Assembly (NCBI GenBank): GCA_005881885.1
Contig: VBDX01000119.1
Coordinates: 1 to 41,444 of the forward strand
Reading direction: 5' to 3'
DNA length: 41,444 bases
From: Chloroflexota bacterium
GTDB lineage: Bacteria; Chloroflexota; Limnocylindria; P2-11E
Every line of letters starts with the position of its first letter. The first letter of the stretch is position 1. The position numbers and the translations under genes were made by a program. Below are positions 6,535 through 14,128 of the stretch, piece after piece. The notes beneath the pieces were generated by a model that ran no database searches, was not told the origin of the DNA, and worked only from the letters and a program-made list of their open reading frames with translations.

Positions 6535-7692
6535 CTAGTGCGTTGCGCGCGCCCGCGCACGAACGAGACGCTCCGCCGCGCGTTCGATGAGCGGCAGCGG
6601 GTCGCTCATCGCCTGCGCGAGCGTGACACCTTCGTTCGCCGAAGCGATGCCATCGAGGACAAGCGTCTCATGGCCCTCTCCGAGGCCGCCCGCGACCGCG
6701 AGCACGGGGATGCCAGCGCTGCGCGCCACCGCGGTCACCGCCCCCGTCAGCTTTCCGTATCCACTCTGACGATCGATGCGCCCTTCTCCGGTGATCACGA
6801 GATCGGCATCGCGGATCCGCTCCGCGAAGCGGACCGCACGGAGCACGAGGTCCGCGCCGGAGACAAGCCGCGCATCCAAGAAGGCGAGCAGGCCCGCGCC
6901 CAACCCACCGGCCGCCCCGGCTCCGGGAACATCGCGGATCGGACGTCCGATGAAGGCTTCGACGACGTCGGCGTAGCGCGCCAGCGCGGCATCGAGCTCG
7001 CGAACCACCTCCGGGCTCGCTCCTTTCTGCGGTCCATAGATGGCGGATGCCCCCTCGGGCCCGAGCAACGGATTGCGCACGTCGCACGCGACCTCCACCG
7101 CGGGGCGAATCAGCCGTGGATCGGTCTGCCCATCGATCCGCGCAAGGCGCGCCAGTGCCGCGCCGCCTTCAGGGAGCTCGTTCCCATCGCGGTCGAGGAA
7201 CCGATAACCGAATGCTCGTGCCATGCCGGCGCCGCCGTCGTTCGTCGCACTGCCGCCGATGCCGATGACGATGCGATGCGCGCCGCTCGTCGCTGCCGCG
7301 AGGATGAGCTCGCCGGTGCCGCGCGTGCTCGCGATCCGCGGATCGCGCTCGCTCACATCGAGCAGCGGCAGGCCGCTCGCGGCGGCCATCTCGACGACGG
7401 CGGTGACGCCGTCGCCGAGCACACCCCACTCCGCATCGACCTCGCGACCGAGTGGGTCGCGCACATGCGCGACGCGAAGCGAGCCTTTCGTCGCGCGAAC
7501 GAGCGCGCGCACCGTTCCCTCGCCGCCATCGGCGAGCGGCATCTCCTCGACGAGCGCATCGGGCCACACGCGCCGGACGCCACGCGCGATCGCCGATGCA
7601 ACGGCGACCGCATCCGCGGAGCCTTTGAACGATTGGGGAGCGACGATCACCCGATGATGGGATTTGGGGGCCACGCGGGAATTCACGAACAT
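6535..7692 (-). CDS. Glycerate 2-kinase (GlxK/GarK family)
   Basis: A 385-residue member of the glycerate kinase type 1 family, which phosphorylates D-glycerate to 2-phosphoglycerate and feeds lower glycolysis. Family marks include V-I-V-A-P-Q-S-F-K-G-S near the N terminus, L-A-D-G-G-E-G-T, G-I-G-G-S-A-T-N-D-G-G-A-G-M in the middle and V-I-T-G-E-G-R-I-D-R-Q-S in the C-terminal third. The start is uncertain: ATG 7692, GTG 7686 and GTG 7674 are all in frame ahead of the conserved VIVAPQSFKG. It is divergent from the acyltransferase gene, with only 13 nt between the ATG codons, and precedes glpX by 12 nt. Confidence 0.92.
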   Translation of the reverse strand: MFVNSRVAPKSHHRVIVAPQSFKGSADAVAVASAIARGVRRVWPDALVEEMPLADGGEGTVRALVRATKGSLRVAHVRDPLGREVDAEWGVLGDGVTAVVEMAAASGLPLLDVSERDPRIASTRGTGELILAAATSGAHRIVIGIGGSATNDGGAGMARAFGYRFLDRDGNELPEGGAALARLARIDGQTDPRLIRPAVEVACDVRNPLLGPEGASAIYGPQKGASPEVVRELDAALARYADVVEAFIGRPIRDVPGAGAAGGLGAGLLAFLDARLVSGADLVLRAVRFAERIRDADLVITGEGRIDRQSGYGKLTGAVTAVARSAGIPVLAVAGGLGEGHETLVLDGIASANEGVTLAQAMSDPLPLIERAAERLVRARARATH

Positions 7693-7705
7693 TCACTATG
7701 CTCGG

Positions 7706-8683
7706 ATGATCCTCACCACGTCTGACCCGAGCTGTATCGCGCGCGACCCGGCGTCGCTCGAGGCCGAATGGTCCGAGCTCGCCCGGCGTCGCGCGGTGCC
7801 GTCCATCTTTCTGACTCCCGAGTGGATCGCCGTCGCCAGGGCGCACGACCGGCGCAAACAGACCACCCTTGCGATCGGAGAGAGCCGCGGCATCGCCGCG
7901 CTCGCGCACGAGGGCGACGGTACGCTCACGTTCGCGGGCGGCGAATTCACAGACGAGCAGGACGTGATCGCAGCGCCGCGCGACGCGGCGGCGGTCGCCG
8001 AAGCCCTAGGCGGATGGATCGCGGCGCAGCGAACGCCCCGCGTCCGGCTTGAGTATGTCCCCGAAGAGACCCCGACCCCCGAGGCGATCGCGCGGGCGCT
8101 CGCCCCGCGCGGGTACGACGTGCAGGTCGAGCGTTTGATCACCTCGCCGCGACTCGAGCTCCCGGCGAACTTCGAGAGCTACCTACAGAGCCTGACGAAG
8201 AAGAAGCGACATGAGCTCCGGCGCAAGATCCGGCGGCTTGAGACCGGCCGGCGCGTCGCCTTCCGAATCGCCGCGGACGGTGAGCGCGCCCCAGTCCTCG
8301 ATCGGTTCGTGGCGCTGCATCGCCGTTCACGTGGTGAGAAGGCGGAGTTCATGACGACGGACCGGGAGCGTTACTTCCGCGACGTGGCCGACGAGCTCGC
8401 CGCGCCTGGGTGGCTGCGGCTGGGCGTGCTGGACGTCGACGGCGAGGACGTCGCCGTGCTCTTCGCGTTCGCCTACCAAGGAACGCTCGCGCTCTACAAC
8501 GCGGCCTATGACCCGACGCTTGCTGCGCTTTCCGTCGGCGTCGTGTGCCACGCCCACGCGATCCGCTCGGCGATAGCGGAGGGCATCCGGACGTACGACC
8601 TGCTCCGGGGCGACGAGCGCTACAAGTACGACCTTGGCGCCACTGATCGCTGGCTCGTGCGGATCGAGGCGACGCGCCTGTGA
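7706..8683 (+). CDS. GNAT-superfamily acyltransferase, CelD/BcsL or FemAB-like
   Basis: A 325-residue protein of the double-GNAT type (Acetyltransf_6, CelD/BcsL family). Typical segments are F-L-T-P-E-W near the N terminus, the basic stretch K-K-K-R-H-E-L-R-R-K-I-R-R in the middle, then W-L-R-L-G-V-L-D-V-D-G and the closing Y-D-L-L-R-G-D-E-R-Y-K. Such enzymes move an acyl or aminoacyl group onto a sugar amine or peptide; the substrate here is not known. Its stop overlaps the start of the glycosyltransferase gene by 4 nt. In the operon it would fit as the enzyme that N-acylates a deacetylated amino sugar. The ATG at 7706 is the first credible start. Confidence 0.82.
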   Translation: MILTTSDPSCIARDPASLEAEWSELARRRAVPSIFLTPEWIAVARAHDRRKQTTLAIGESRGIAALAHEGDGTLTFAGGEFTDEQDVIAAPRDAAAVAEALGGWIAAQRTPRVRLEYVPEETPTPEAIARALAPRGYDVQVERLITSPRLELPANFESYLQSLTKKKRHELRRKIRRLETGRRVAFRIAADGERAPVLDRFVALHRRSRGEKAEFMTTDRERYFRDVADELAAPGWLRLGVLDVDGEDVAVLFAFAYQGTLALYNAAYDPTLAALSVGVVCHAHAIRSAIAEGIRTYDLLRGDERYKYDLGATDRWLVRIEATRL

Positions 8684-9951
8684 AGACGTCGCGCGTCGCG
8701 ATGGTCTCGGTGCACGCGTGCCCGCTGGCGAAGCTCGGCGGCCGCGATTCGGGCGGTATGAATGTCTACGTGCGCGAGCTCGCGCGCGACCTCGGCAAGC
8801 GCGGCATCGAGGTCGACGTGTTCACGCGCTGGCGGGAGAAGGACGACCCGCGCATCCAACAGATCGGGACCAACGCACGCGTCGTTCACATTCCATCGGG
8901 TCCGATCGGCTACTGGCCGAAGATGGCCGTGTATGAGCATCTCGACGAGTTCACCTCGCAGCTCCTCGAGCATGTCAAAGGCGAGGGCCGGAGCTACGAC
9001 ATCGTGCACGCGCACTACTGGCTTTCGGCGAAGGTGGCGCGGACGCTCGAGCAGCGCTGGAACATCCCCGTCGTCCAGATGTTCCATACGCTCGGCCTGG
9101 TCAAGCGTGAAGTGCTGGACGAGGACGTCGATGGTGAGAGCGACGTGCGTGTCGAGATCGAGCGCGATGCGGTCAGGAGATCCGCGGCCATCGTCGCGGC
9201 GAGCGAGATCGAGCTCGGCGAGCTGCGCCGCCTCTACCGGGCGGACAGCGCGCGTGTGGCCGTGATCCCGTGCGGCGTCGACTCGACCGTGTTCCATCCT
9301 GTGCGCCAGGCCGACGCTCGCGAGGCCCTTGGCCGTGATCAGTGCGAGCGGCTCATCCTCTTCGTCGGCCGAATCGAACAGATCAAAGGCATCGACGTCC
9401 TCCTGCGGGCGATGGGACTACTGTTCCAGCGGTACCCAGATCTGCGAAGTGATGTCTGTCTTCTGGTCGTGGGCGGGGCGCTCGATCCGGGCGACGACGC
9501 ACCCGAGACGGAGAAGATCCTCGAGTTGCGACGGCTCGTCCACGAGCACCGGATGGAATCGAACGTTGCGTTCGTCGGATCGCGCGGGCAGGAAGAGCTC
9601 GCGCTGTACTACGCGGCGGCGGACGTCTGCGCCGTTCCGTCGCTCACCGAATCGTTCGGATTGGTCGCCCTCGAGGCCATGGCCTGCGGTACGCCGGTCG
9701 TGGGCACGCGGGTGGGCGGTCTGCAGACAGTCATAGAGAACGGCGAGTCGGGCCTGCTCGTGCCTGCCGGCGACTATCGCGCGCTGGCCGAGGCTATCGC
9801 TCGGGTGCTCCTCGACGCGCGGCTGCGCATGCACCTGGCTCACGGGGCACGCGATCGCGCCGAGCACTTCACCTGGGAGCGTGTCGGCGATCGCATCGTC
9901 GAACTCTACGATCGCGTGCGCACGGAACGCGGAGAGAAGATCGCACTCTGA
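8680..9951 (+). CDS. GT4 glycosyltransferase, MshA/sucrose-synthase-like
   Basis: A 423-residue GT-B glycosyltransferase of family GT4. The N-terminal domain opens with M-V-S-V-H-A-C-P-L and G-G-R-D-S-G-G-M-N-V-Y-V-R-E, close to MshA, which adds GlcNAc to inositol phosphate in mycothiol synthesis. The C-terminal nucleotide-sugar domain has F-V-G-R-I-E-Q-I-K-G and the E-x7-E motif in T-E-S-F-G-L-V-A-L-E. The following gene is a PIG-L deacetylase, the same two-step order as MshA/MshB, BshA/BshB and PIG-A/PIG-L. The acceptor cannot be read from the sequence. It starts at GTG within the stop of the GNAT gene and its own stop overlaps the next ATG by one base, so translation is coupled throughout. 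Confidence 0.9.
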   Translation: MKTSRVAMVSVHACPLAKLGGRDSGGMNVYVRELARDLGKRGIEVDVFTRWREKDDPRIQQIGTNARVVHIPSGPIGYWPKMAVYEHLDEFTSQLLEHVKGEGRSYDIVHAHYWLSAKVARTLEQRWNIPVVQMFHTLGLVKREVLDEDVDGESDVRVEIERDAVRRSAAIVAASEIELGELRRLYRADSARVAVIPCGVDSTVFHPVRQADAREALGRDQCERLILFVGRIEQIKGIDVLLRAMGLLFQRYPDLRSDVCLLVVGGALDPGDDAPETEKILELRRLVHEHRMESNVAFVGSRGQEELALYYAAADVCAVPSLTESFGLVALEAMACGTPVVGTRVGGLQTVIENGESGLLVPAGDYRALAEAIARVLLDARLRMHLAHGARDRAEHFTWERVGDRIVELYDRVRTERGEKIAL

Positions 9952-10649
9952 TGGCTGACACGTTCGAGATCCCCAAGCGCGCCATGGCGATCTTCGCTCA
10001 CCCTGACGACGTCGACTTCGGGTGCTCGGGCACGCTCGCCTCATGGATCGCGACGGCCGGGACCCATGTCACCTACTGCGTGATCACGAGTGGACAGAAG
10101 GGAACGCACGATGCGAAGACGACGCCGGAGCAGATGTCCGAGACTCGCCAGCGCGAACAGCGTGCGGCCGGCGAGGTGATCGGGGTGAAGGACTTCGTGT
10201 TCCTGGGCCACCAGGACGGCGAGCTCGAGCGGACCATGGACCTGCGGGGCGAGGTCTGCCGGGTGATCCGCGAGCATCGGCCCGACGTTGTCTTTACGAA
10301 CGATCCCTGGAGCCACTACCAGGTGCATCCCGACCACCGCGTCGCGGGATGGAGCGGACTCGATGGCGTCATCGCCGCGCGCGATCATCTCTTCTTTCCG
10401 GAACAGCTGAGGAATGGCCTGAAGCACCATCGTGTCTCGCGGGTGCTGTTGTTCGGCACGCGCGACCCGAACATTTGGTTCGACATCAGCTCGTCGGTGG
10501 ACAAGAAGATCGACGCGCTTCGCGCGCACAAGAGCCAGATCGGCGGTCGCCGCGGCTTCGCCGAACGCATGCGCTGGTGGGCGAAGAACACCGGGTCGAC
10601 CTGGAAGCTCCCGGCCGCCGAGGCCTTCCGCTATATCGAGCTTGCCTAA
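9951..10649 (+). CDS. PIG-L/LmbE-family N-acetylglucosaminyl deacetylase
   Basis: A 232-residue zinc-dependent deacetylase of the PIG-L family. The metal and catalytic motif A-H-P-D-D-V-D-F-G lies at about residues 16-24, and the second metal motif H-P-D-H at about 126-129. Relatives remove acetyl from GlcNAc carried on inositol, malate or lipid. The usual A-H-P-D-D-E reads A-H-P-D-D-V here, a variant found in the LmbE branch. Its ATG overlaps the glycosyltransferase stop by one base. I infer that it deacetylates the product of that enzyme. Confidence 0.9.
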   Translation: MADTFEIPKRAMAIFAHPDDVDFGCSGTLASWIATAGTHVTYCVITSGQKGTHDAKTTPEQMSETRQREQRAAGEVIGVKDFVFLGHQDGELERTMDLRGEVCRVIREHRPDVVFTNDPWSHYQVHPDHRVAGWSGLDGVIAARDHLFFPEQLRNGLKHHRVSRVLLFGTRDPNIWFDISSSVDKKIDALRAHKSQIGGRRGFAERMRWWAKNTGSTWKLPAAEAFRYIELA

Positions 10650-10660
10650 CCTGCTCCGCG

Positions 10661-11428
10661 ATGCAGGAGGAATCGCTCGGGGGCAATCTGAACGATGCGG
10701 TGCGGGTAGGCGACACCGTACGGCGCCGGGCAGGTCCGTGGACGCCCGCCGTGCACGATCTTCTCCGGTTCCTCGAGCGCAAAGCATTCCCCGCTCCGCG
10801 GGTTCGCGGGACGGATGAAGGTGGTCGGGAGATCCTTGGTTACATCGAAGGCGAGGCGCACGCCGGCAACCCCGTTCCGCTGCCTGACCGTGTGTTCGCG
10901 GAGCAACACATGGTCGGGGCGGCGCGATTGCTCCGGCGCTACCACGATCTCGTGACGAGTTTTGTCCCGCCGCCCCGCGCGATTTGGCGGCTCGTCGGCC
11001 CCGAGCCGCACGACATCATCTGTCACAACGACTGGTCGCCCTGGAACGCCCTCTTCCGTCACGGGCGCCTTACTCTGATCCTCGACTGGGATCTCGCCGG
11101 ACCCGGGCCACGAGTGTGGGACGTGGCGAACGCCGCGCACAGCTGGGTGCCGCTCGGCTCGGGAGCGAGGGCGATCCCCGAAATCGCCGAGCGCGCGCGG
11201 CGCCTCCGAGTCTTCTGCGATGCCTACCGTTTGGAGGATCGGCGCGAGCTACTTGCCGCGATGCGCGCCCGACTGATCTACGTCGGCGAATTCATCGCAG
11301 AACAGGCGCGGCTCGGTGATCCCGGCATGAAGCGGCTTGTCGAATGGGACACGCCGCGGAGCATGTTCGAGGACGACATCGGCTATCTCGAGGATCACCG
11401 CGAAACCCTGGAGGGCGCGCTCCACTAA
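10661..11428 (+). CDS. Aminoglycoside phosphotransferase (APH)-fold kinase
   Basis: A 255-residue small-molecule kinase of the APH/choline kinase fold. The catalytic loop is H-N-D-W-S-P-W-N (His, Asp and Asn of HxDxxxxN) and the metal-binding Asp follows in L-I-L-D-W-D-L-A-G-P-G-P. The N-terminal lobe is short and has no obvious glycine loop, as is common in the family. It lies 11 nt after the PIG-L gene and ends the four-gene operon. In that setting it may phosphorylate the amino-sugar product or its precursor; drug resistance is not implied. The start is ATG 10661; the frame is open upstream but that stretch overlaps the PIG-L gene. The stop overlaps the stop of the minus-strand gene. Confidence 0.82.
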   Translation: MQEESLGGNLNDAVRVGDTVRRRAGPWTPAVHDLLRFLERKAFPAPRVRGTDEGGREILGYIEGEAHAGNPVPLPDRVFAEQHMVGAARLLRRYHDLVTSFVPPPRAIWRLVGPEPHDIICHNDWSPWNALFRHGRLTLILDWDLAGPGPRVWDVANAAHSWVPLGSGARAIPEIAERARRLRVFCDAYRLEDRRELLAAMRARLIYVGEFIAEQARLGDPGMKRLVEWDTPRSMFEDDIGYLEDHRETLEGALH

Positions 11429-11817
11429 GGCTGGCGGCGGGACTCCCTGCCCTCGCCCCGTACGGGCGTCTCGACGAGCATCTTTTGATCACCCGCGAGC
11501 CTCTCCTGGAGTAGCCAGAGCAGCTCCTGCTCGATGCTGACGAAGCGCTCGAATGCCTCGAGCAGCGCCGGATCGGACATCGCAGCCTCGTCGTGCCGCG
11601 CCATCGGAAGGTCTCGGTATGCGGCCATGTCGCGCGACGTGGCGAGGAGCTCCTCGGCGGTCCGCCGATGCGCTCGAGCGAGCTTGCGGTACGCCTCGAG
11701 CTCGCGCGCCGCATTCTCGTCGCGCGGGTCAAGCGCGTTCGCGTGCAGCTCGAGGTTCTCGGCCACGGCAGCGGTCAACTCGGCGAGCTTCGCCGGGAGC
11801 GGCGCGTGCTCCGACAG
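11425..11817 (-). CDS. Hypothetical helical protein downstream of purH
   Basis: About 117-130 residues, charged and almost entirely predicted helix, with Ala/Leu/Glu-rich stretches such as A-A-R-E-L-E-A-Y-R-K-L and a C-terminal V-S-I-E-Q-E-L-L-W-L-L-Q-E-R-L. No cysteine pair, signal or membrane segment is seen. I do not recognise the family. The start is unclear: the first in-frame candidate after the purH stop is a CTG at 11817, and a TTG at 11778 is the next standard one; neither has a good ribosome site. The frame stays open through purH upstream, but that translation looks like a shadow. It is probably co-transcribed with purH. Confidence 0.5.
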   Translation of the reverse strand: MSEHAPLPAKLAELTAAVAENLELHANALDPRDENAARELEAYRKLARAHRRTAEELLATSRDMAAYRDLPMARHDEAAMSDPALLEAFERFVSIEQELLWLLQERLAGDQKMLVETPVRGEGRESRRQP

Positions 11818-11858
11818 GCCCTCACCGCATGTGCGTCGCTCTTTGATATGCGTCCCCT

Positions 11859-13427
11859 CTAGTGCTTGAAGTGCCGCCGCCCGGTGAACAGCATCGCCAT
11901 GCGGTTCTTGTTCGCGGTGTCGATCATCATCGCGTCGCGGAGCGAGCCGCCCGGCTGGATGATCGCGGTCACGCCGGCGCGGGCCGCGACCTCGATCCCG
12001 TCGGGAAACGGGAAGTACGCGTCGGAGGCCATCACCGCGAGGCGCCCGTTCTCGCCTGCCTTGCGGACCGCGGTCTCGACCGCGACGACACGCGACATCT
12101 GTCCCGGGCCGACGCCGACCGTCGCGAGGCCCTTCGCCAGCACGATCGCGTTCGACGTCACGTGCTTCACGCAGCGCCACGCGAAAAGAAGGTCGGTCAG
12201 TTCCTCGAGCGTCGGATTGCGTTCGGTGACGACCTTGAAGGTCCCCTCGTCGACGGCGGACTCATCCGGTGTCTGGACGAGCATCCCACCGGCGACGCGC
12301 TTGTAGTCGAACGCGCTGGGGTCTTTGCGGACCCCTCGTGCTTCGCCCCACATGAGGCGTCCGCCGACGATCGCGTGCCCCGGCACGGAAAGGATCTCGA
12401 GATTCTTGCGCTGCCGGAGGATGGGAAGGGCCTCGTCTTCGTAGCCGGGCGCGATGATCGCCTCGTAGAAGGTGCCCTCCATGGCCTCGGCGAGCTCGCG
12501 GGCGACGATGCGATTCGCGCCGACGATGCCCCCGAACGCCGACACCGAGTCGCACATGAACGCGCGGCGGTACGCCTTGGTGATCTCGTTGTCGGACGCG
12601 ACGCCGCAGGGATTCTGGTGCTTGATGATCGCGACCGTCGGCTGCGCGAAGTCGGTGGCCACCCGCCACGCCGCGTTGACGTCGAGCATGTTGTTGAAAC
12701 TGGTGGCCTTTCCGTGCAGCTGGTGCATCGTCGTCATCGCGCCATCCTCGCCGCGGACCGCGTAGAACGCGGCTTGTTGGTGCGGGTTCTCTCCATACCG
12801 GAGGTCGCGAATCTTCCGCAGGGAGAGGGTCATCTCATCCGGGAACTGCACGCCGGCCTCGCTGGCGAAGCGTGACGCGATGGCCGCGTCGTACGCCGCC
12901 GTGTGCGAGAACGCCTCCGCCGCCAGGACGCGGCGCGTCTCGAGCGAGACCTCGCCGCGCTGCTTGAGCTCGTCGAGGACGGCCGCGTAGCGTTCCGGCC
13001 GCGCGACGACGACCACGTGCTCGTAGTTCTTGGCCGCGGCGCGGAGCAGGGTCGCGCCGCCGATGTCGATCTGCTCGAGCAGCAGCGTTCCGCTCCTGCC
13101 AGCTGCCGCGTGCTCCGCGAACGGGTAGAGGTTCACGGCGACGAGATCGATCGGCACGATGCCCTCGCGTTGTAGCTCCTCGCGGTGCGTGGGGTCATCG
13201 CGGCGCGCGAGCAGCGCCGCGTGGATCTTCGGATGGAGCGTCTTCACGCGGCCCCCCAGGAGCGACGGAGAACCGGTCACGTCCTCAACCGAGCGTGAGG
13301 TGATGCCCTCGGCGGCGAGCGCGGCGCGTGTGCCGTCGGTGGCAACGAGTTCCCAACCGAGGTCGTTCAAACCGCGCGCGAACGCGTCGAGACCTGTGCG
13401 ATCAGAGACGGAGAGGAGGGCTCGCAG
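11859..13427 (-). CDS. purH: Bifunctional AICAR formyltransferase / IMP cyclohydrolase
   Basis: PurH carries out the last two steps of IMP synthesis, taking the formyl group from formyl-THF made by the folD/fchA pair. The N-terminal cyclohydrolase part opens with R-A-L-L-S-V-S-D-R-T-G and contains L-H-P-K-I-H-A-A-L-L; the formyltransferase part has L-R-Y-G-E-N-P-H-Q-Q-A, the K-H-x-N-P-C-G motif with its catalytic His, and ends F-T-G-R-R-H-F-K-H as usual. The length of 522 aa is normal. The start is hard to place: the conserved N terminus begins at a CTG at 13427, 7 nt after a TATACT box; GTG or TTG codons further upstream lie inside the divergent gene. A non-AUG, possibly leaderless start is likely. 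Confidence 0.93.
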   Translation of the reverse strand: MRALLSVSDRTGLDAFARGLNDLGWELVATDGTRAALAAEGITSRSVEDVTGSPSLLGGRVKTLHPKIHAALLARRDDPTHREELQREGIVPIDLVAVNLYPFAEHAAAGRSGTLLLEQIDIGGATLLRAAAKNYEHVVVVARPERYAAVLDELKQRGEVSLETRRVLAAEAFSHTAAYDAAIASRFASEAGVQFPDEMTLSLRKIRDLRYGENPHQQAAFYAVRGEDGAMTTMHQLHGKATSFNNMLDVNAAWRVATDFAQPTVAIIKHQNPCGVASDNEITKAYRRAFMCDSVSAFGGIVGANRIVARELAEAMEGTFYEAIIAPGYEDEALPILRQRKNLEILSVPGHAIVGGRLMWGEARGVRKDPSAFDYKRVAGGMLVQTPDESAVDEGTFKVVTERNPTLEELTDLLFAWRCVKHVTSNAIVLAKGLATVGVGPGQMSRVVAVETAVRKAGENGRLAVMASDAYFPFPDGIEVAARAGVTAIIQPGGSLRDAMMIDTANKNRMAMLFTGRRHFKH

Positions 13428-13430
13428 CGC

Positions 13431-13443
13431 GGCTAGTATAGCC
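13431..13443. promoter_or_regulatory. Symmetric bidirectional minus-10 element
   Basis: GGCTA-GTA-TAGCC is an inverted repeat lying in the 21-nt gap between purH and the divergent membrane-protein gene. It presents TAGTAT on the plus strand (13434-13439, 9 nt before the ATG at 13449) and TATACT on the minus strand (13440-13435, 7 nt before the CTG at 13427). Both fit the T-A-n-n-n-T minus-10 pattern and point outwards. No minus-35 boxes are obvious, since both would lie inside coding sequence. An operator reading is the alternative. Confidence 0.45.
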
Positions 13444-13448
13444 AGTCC

Positions 13449-13841
13449 ATGCCCTTCGATCCCCAGCACTTCGTCGATCGATTCTTTCAACCTTTCAACA
13501 GCGAATCCCGTTTCTACTGGCCGGCGCTGATCGCGATCGTGCTGGCGCTCATCGCGAACATCGTCTGGTTCAACTGGCACACGCGCAACGCGGCTCCGCC
13601 CGAGCTCAGCGTGCGACCGTGGGCCTTCTACACGAACGTGATCTTCCTTATCTGGCTTGCGGTGCTGTTGCGAGCAAGCGCGCCGTTCTGGGCGTTCGGC
13701 GTGTCCGTCGCCGCGAACATCGCGGTGCTCGCGTACCTGTACTGGTTCTACCTGCCGCCGCGCGAAGGGGCCTGGGAGCGCGAGCGCAGGCGGCAGGCGT
13801 ATTTCCCCAAGGCGGGCAGGCGCAAGAAGCGCCGCCGCTAG
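13449..13841 (+). CDS. Small membrane protein of unknown function
   Basis: A 130-residue protein with three likely transmembrane helices: about 24-42 (Y-W-P-A-L-I-A-I-V-L-A-L-I-A), about 62-76 (T-N-V-I-F-L-I-W-L-A-V-L-L) and about 79-100 (F-W-A-F-G-V-S-V-A-A-N-I-A-V-L). The C terminus is a strongly basic cytosolic tail (K-K-R-R-R). No known domain is recognised. The ATG is 21 nt from the divergent purH start and the stop shares the CTAG palindrome with the acylphosphatase stop, so the gene is packed between two minus-strand genes. Confidence 0.75.
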   Translation: MPFDPQHFVDRFFQPFNSESRFYWPALIAIVLALIANIVWFNWHTRNAAPPELSVRPWAFYTNVIFLIWLAVLLRASAPFWAFGVSVAANIAVLAYLYWFYLPPREGAWERERRRQAYFPKAGRRKKRRR

Positions 13842-14128
13842 CCTTCGCGGGGCGCGGTCCAGGTCATGTTGAAGCTGTCGTAGCGCGACTTGCCCTCGAG
13901 ATCGGTCCTCTCGACGTCGCTCACCTGGGCGCCGCGCGGACCGGCGTTCAGCCAGGACTGCATCGCCGCCAGCGCGGTCACGTCGCCCTCGGCGATCACC
14001 TCTACCGAGCCGTCGTCGCGGTTCCATATGCGCCCGGTGACGCCAAGCCGGATCGCCTCGCGCACAGCGGTCGAACGGAAGTTCACCCCTTGAACGAACC
14101 CGCGCACCACGAAGCGGGCGCGCGGCAT
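13838..14128 (-). CDS. acyP: Acylphosphatase
   Basis: A 96-residue acylphosphatase that hydrolyses carboxyl-phosphate bonds. The active-site loop reads V-R-G-F-V-Q-G-V-N-F-R with the catalytic Arg, and the catalytic Asn is in G-R-I-W-N-R-D-D-G-S-V-E-V. Length and order are normal. The ATG overlaps the stop of the PolX gene upstream by one base, and the TAG shares the sequence CTAG with the TAG of the convergent membrane-protein gene. Confidence 0.93.
   Translation of the reverse strand: MPRARFVVRGFVQGVNFRSTAVREAIRLGVTGRIWNRDDGSVEVIAEGDVTALAAMQSWLNAGPRGAQVSDVERTDLEGKSRYDSFNMTWTAPREG

Noticed and set aside
6130-7725. Plus-strand 531-codon open frame over glpX and the glycerate kinase
   Set aside because: Mirror of well-supported minus-strand genes in a GC-rich genome; no motifs and Arg/His-rich composition. 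The same applies to the 556-codon frame at 23867-25537 over lon.
10022-10660. Upstream extension of the APH-fold kinase reading frame to 10022
   Set aside because: It overlaps the PIG-L gene in another frame, has Arg-rich shadow composition, and the kinase domain begins after 10661.
8680-11428. Calling the operon a mycothiol or bacillithiol pathway
   Set aside because: Only the first two steps resemble those pathways; no MshC, MshD or BshC gene is present, so naming a product is not justified.
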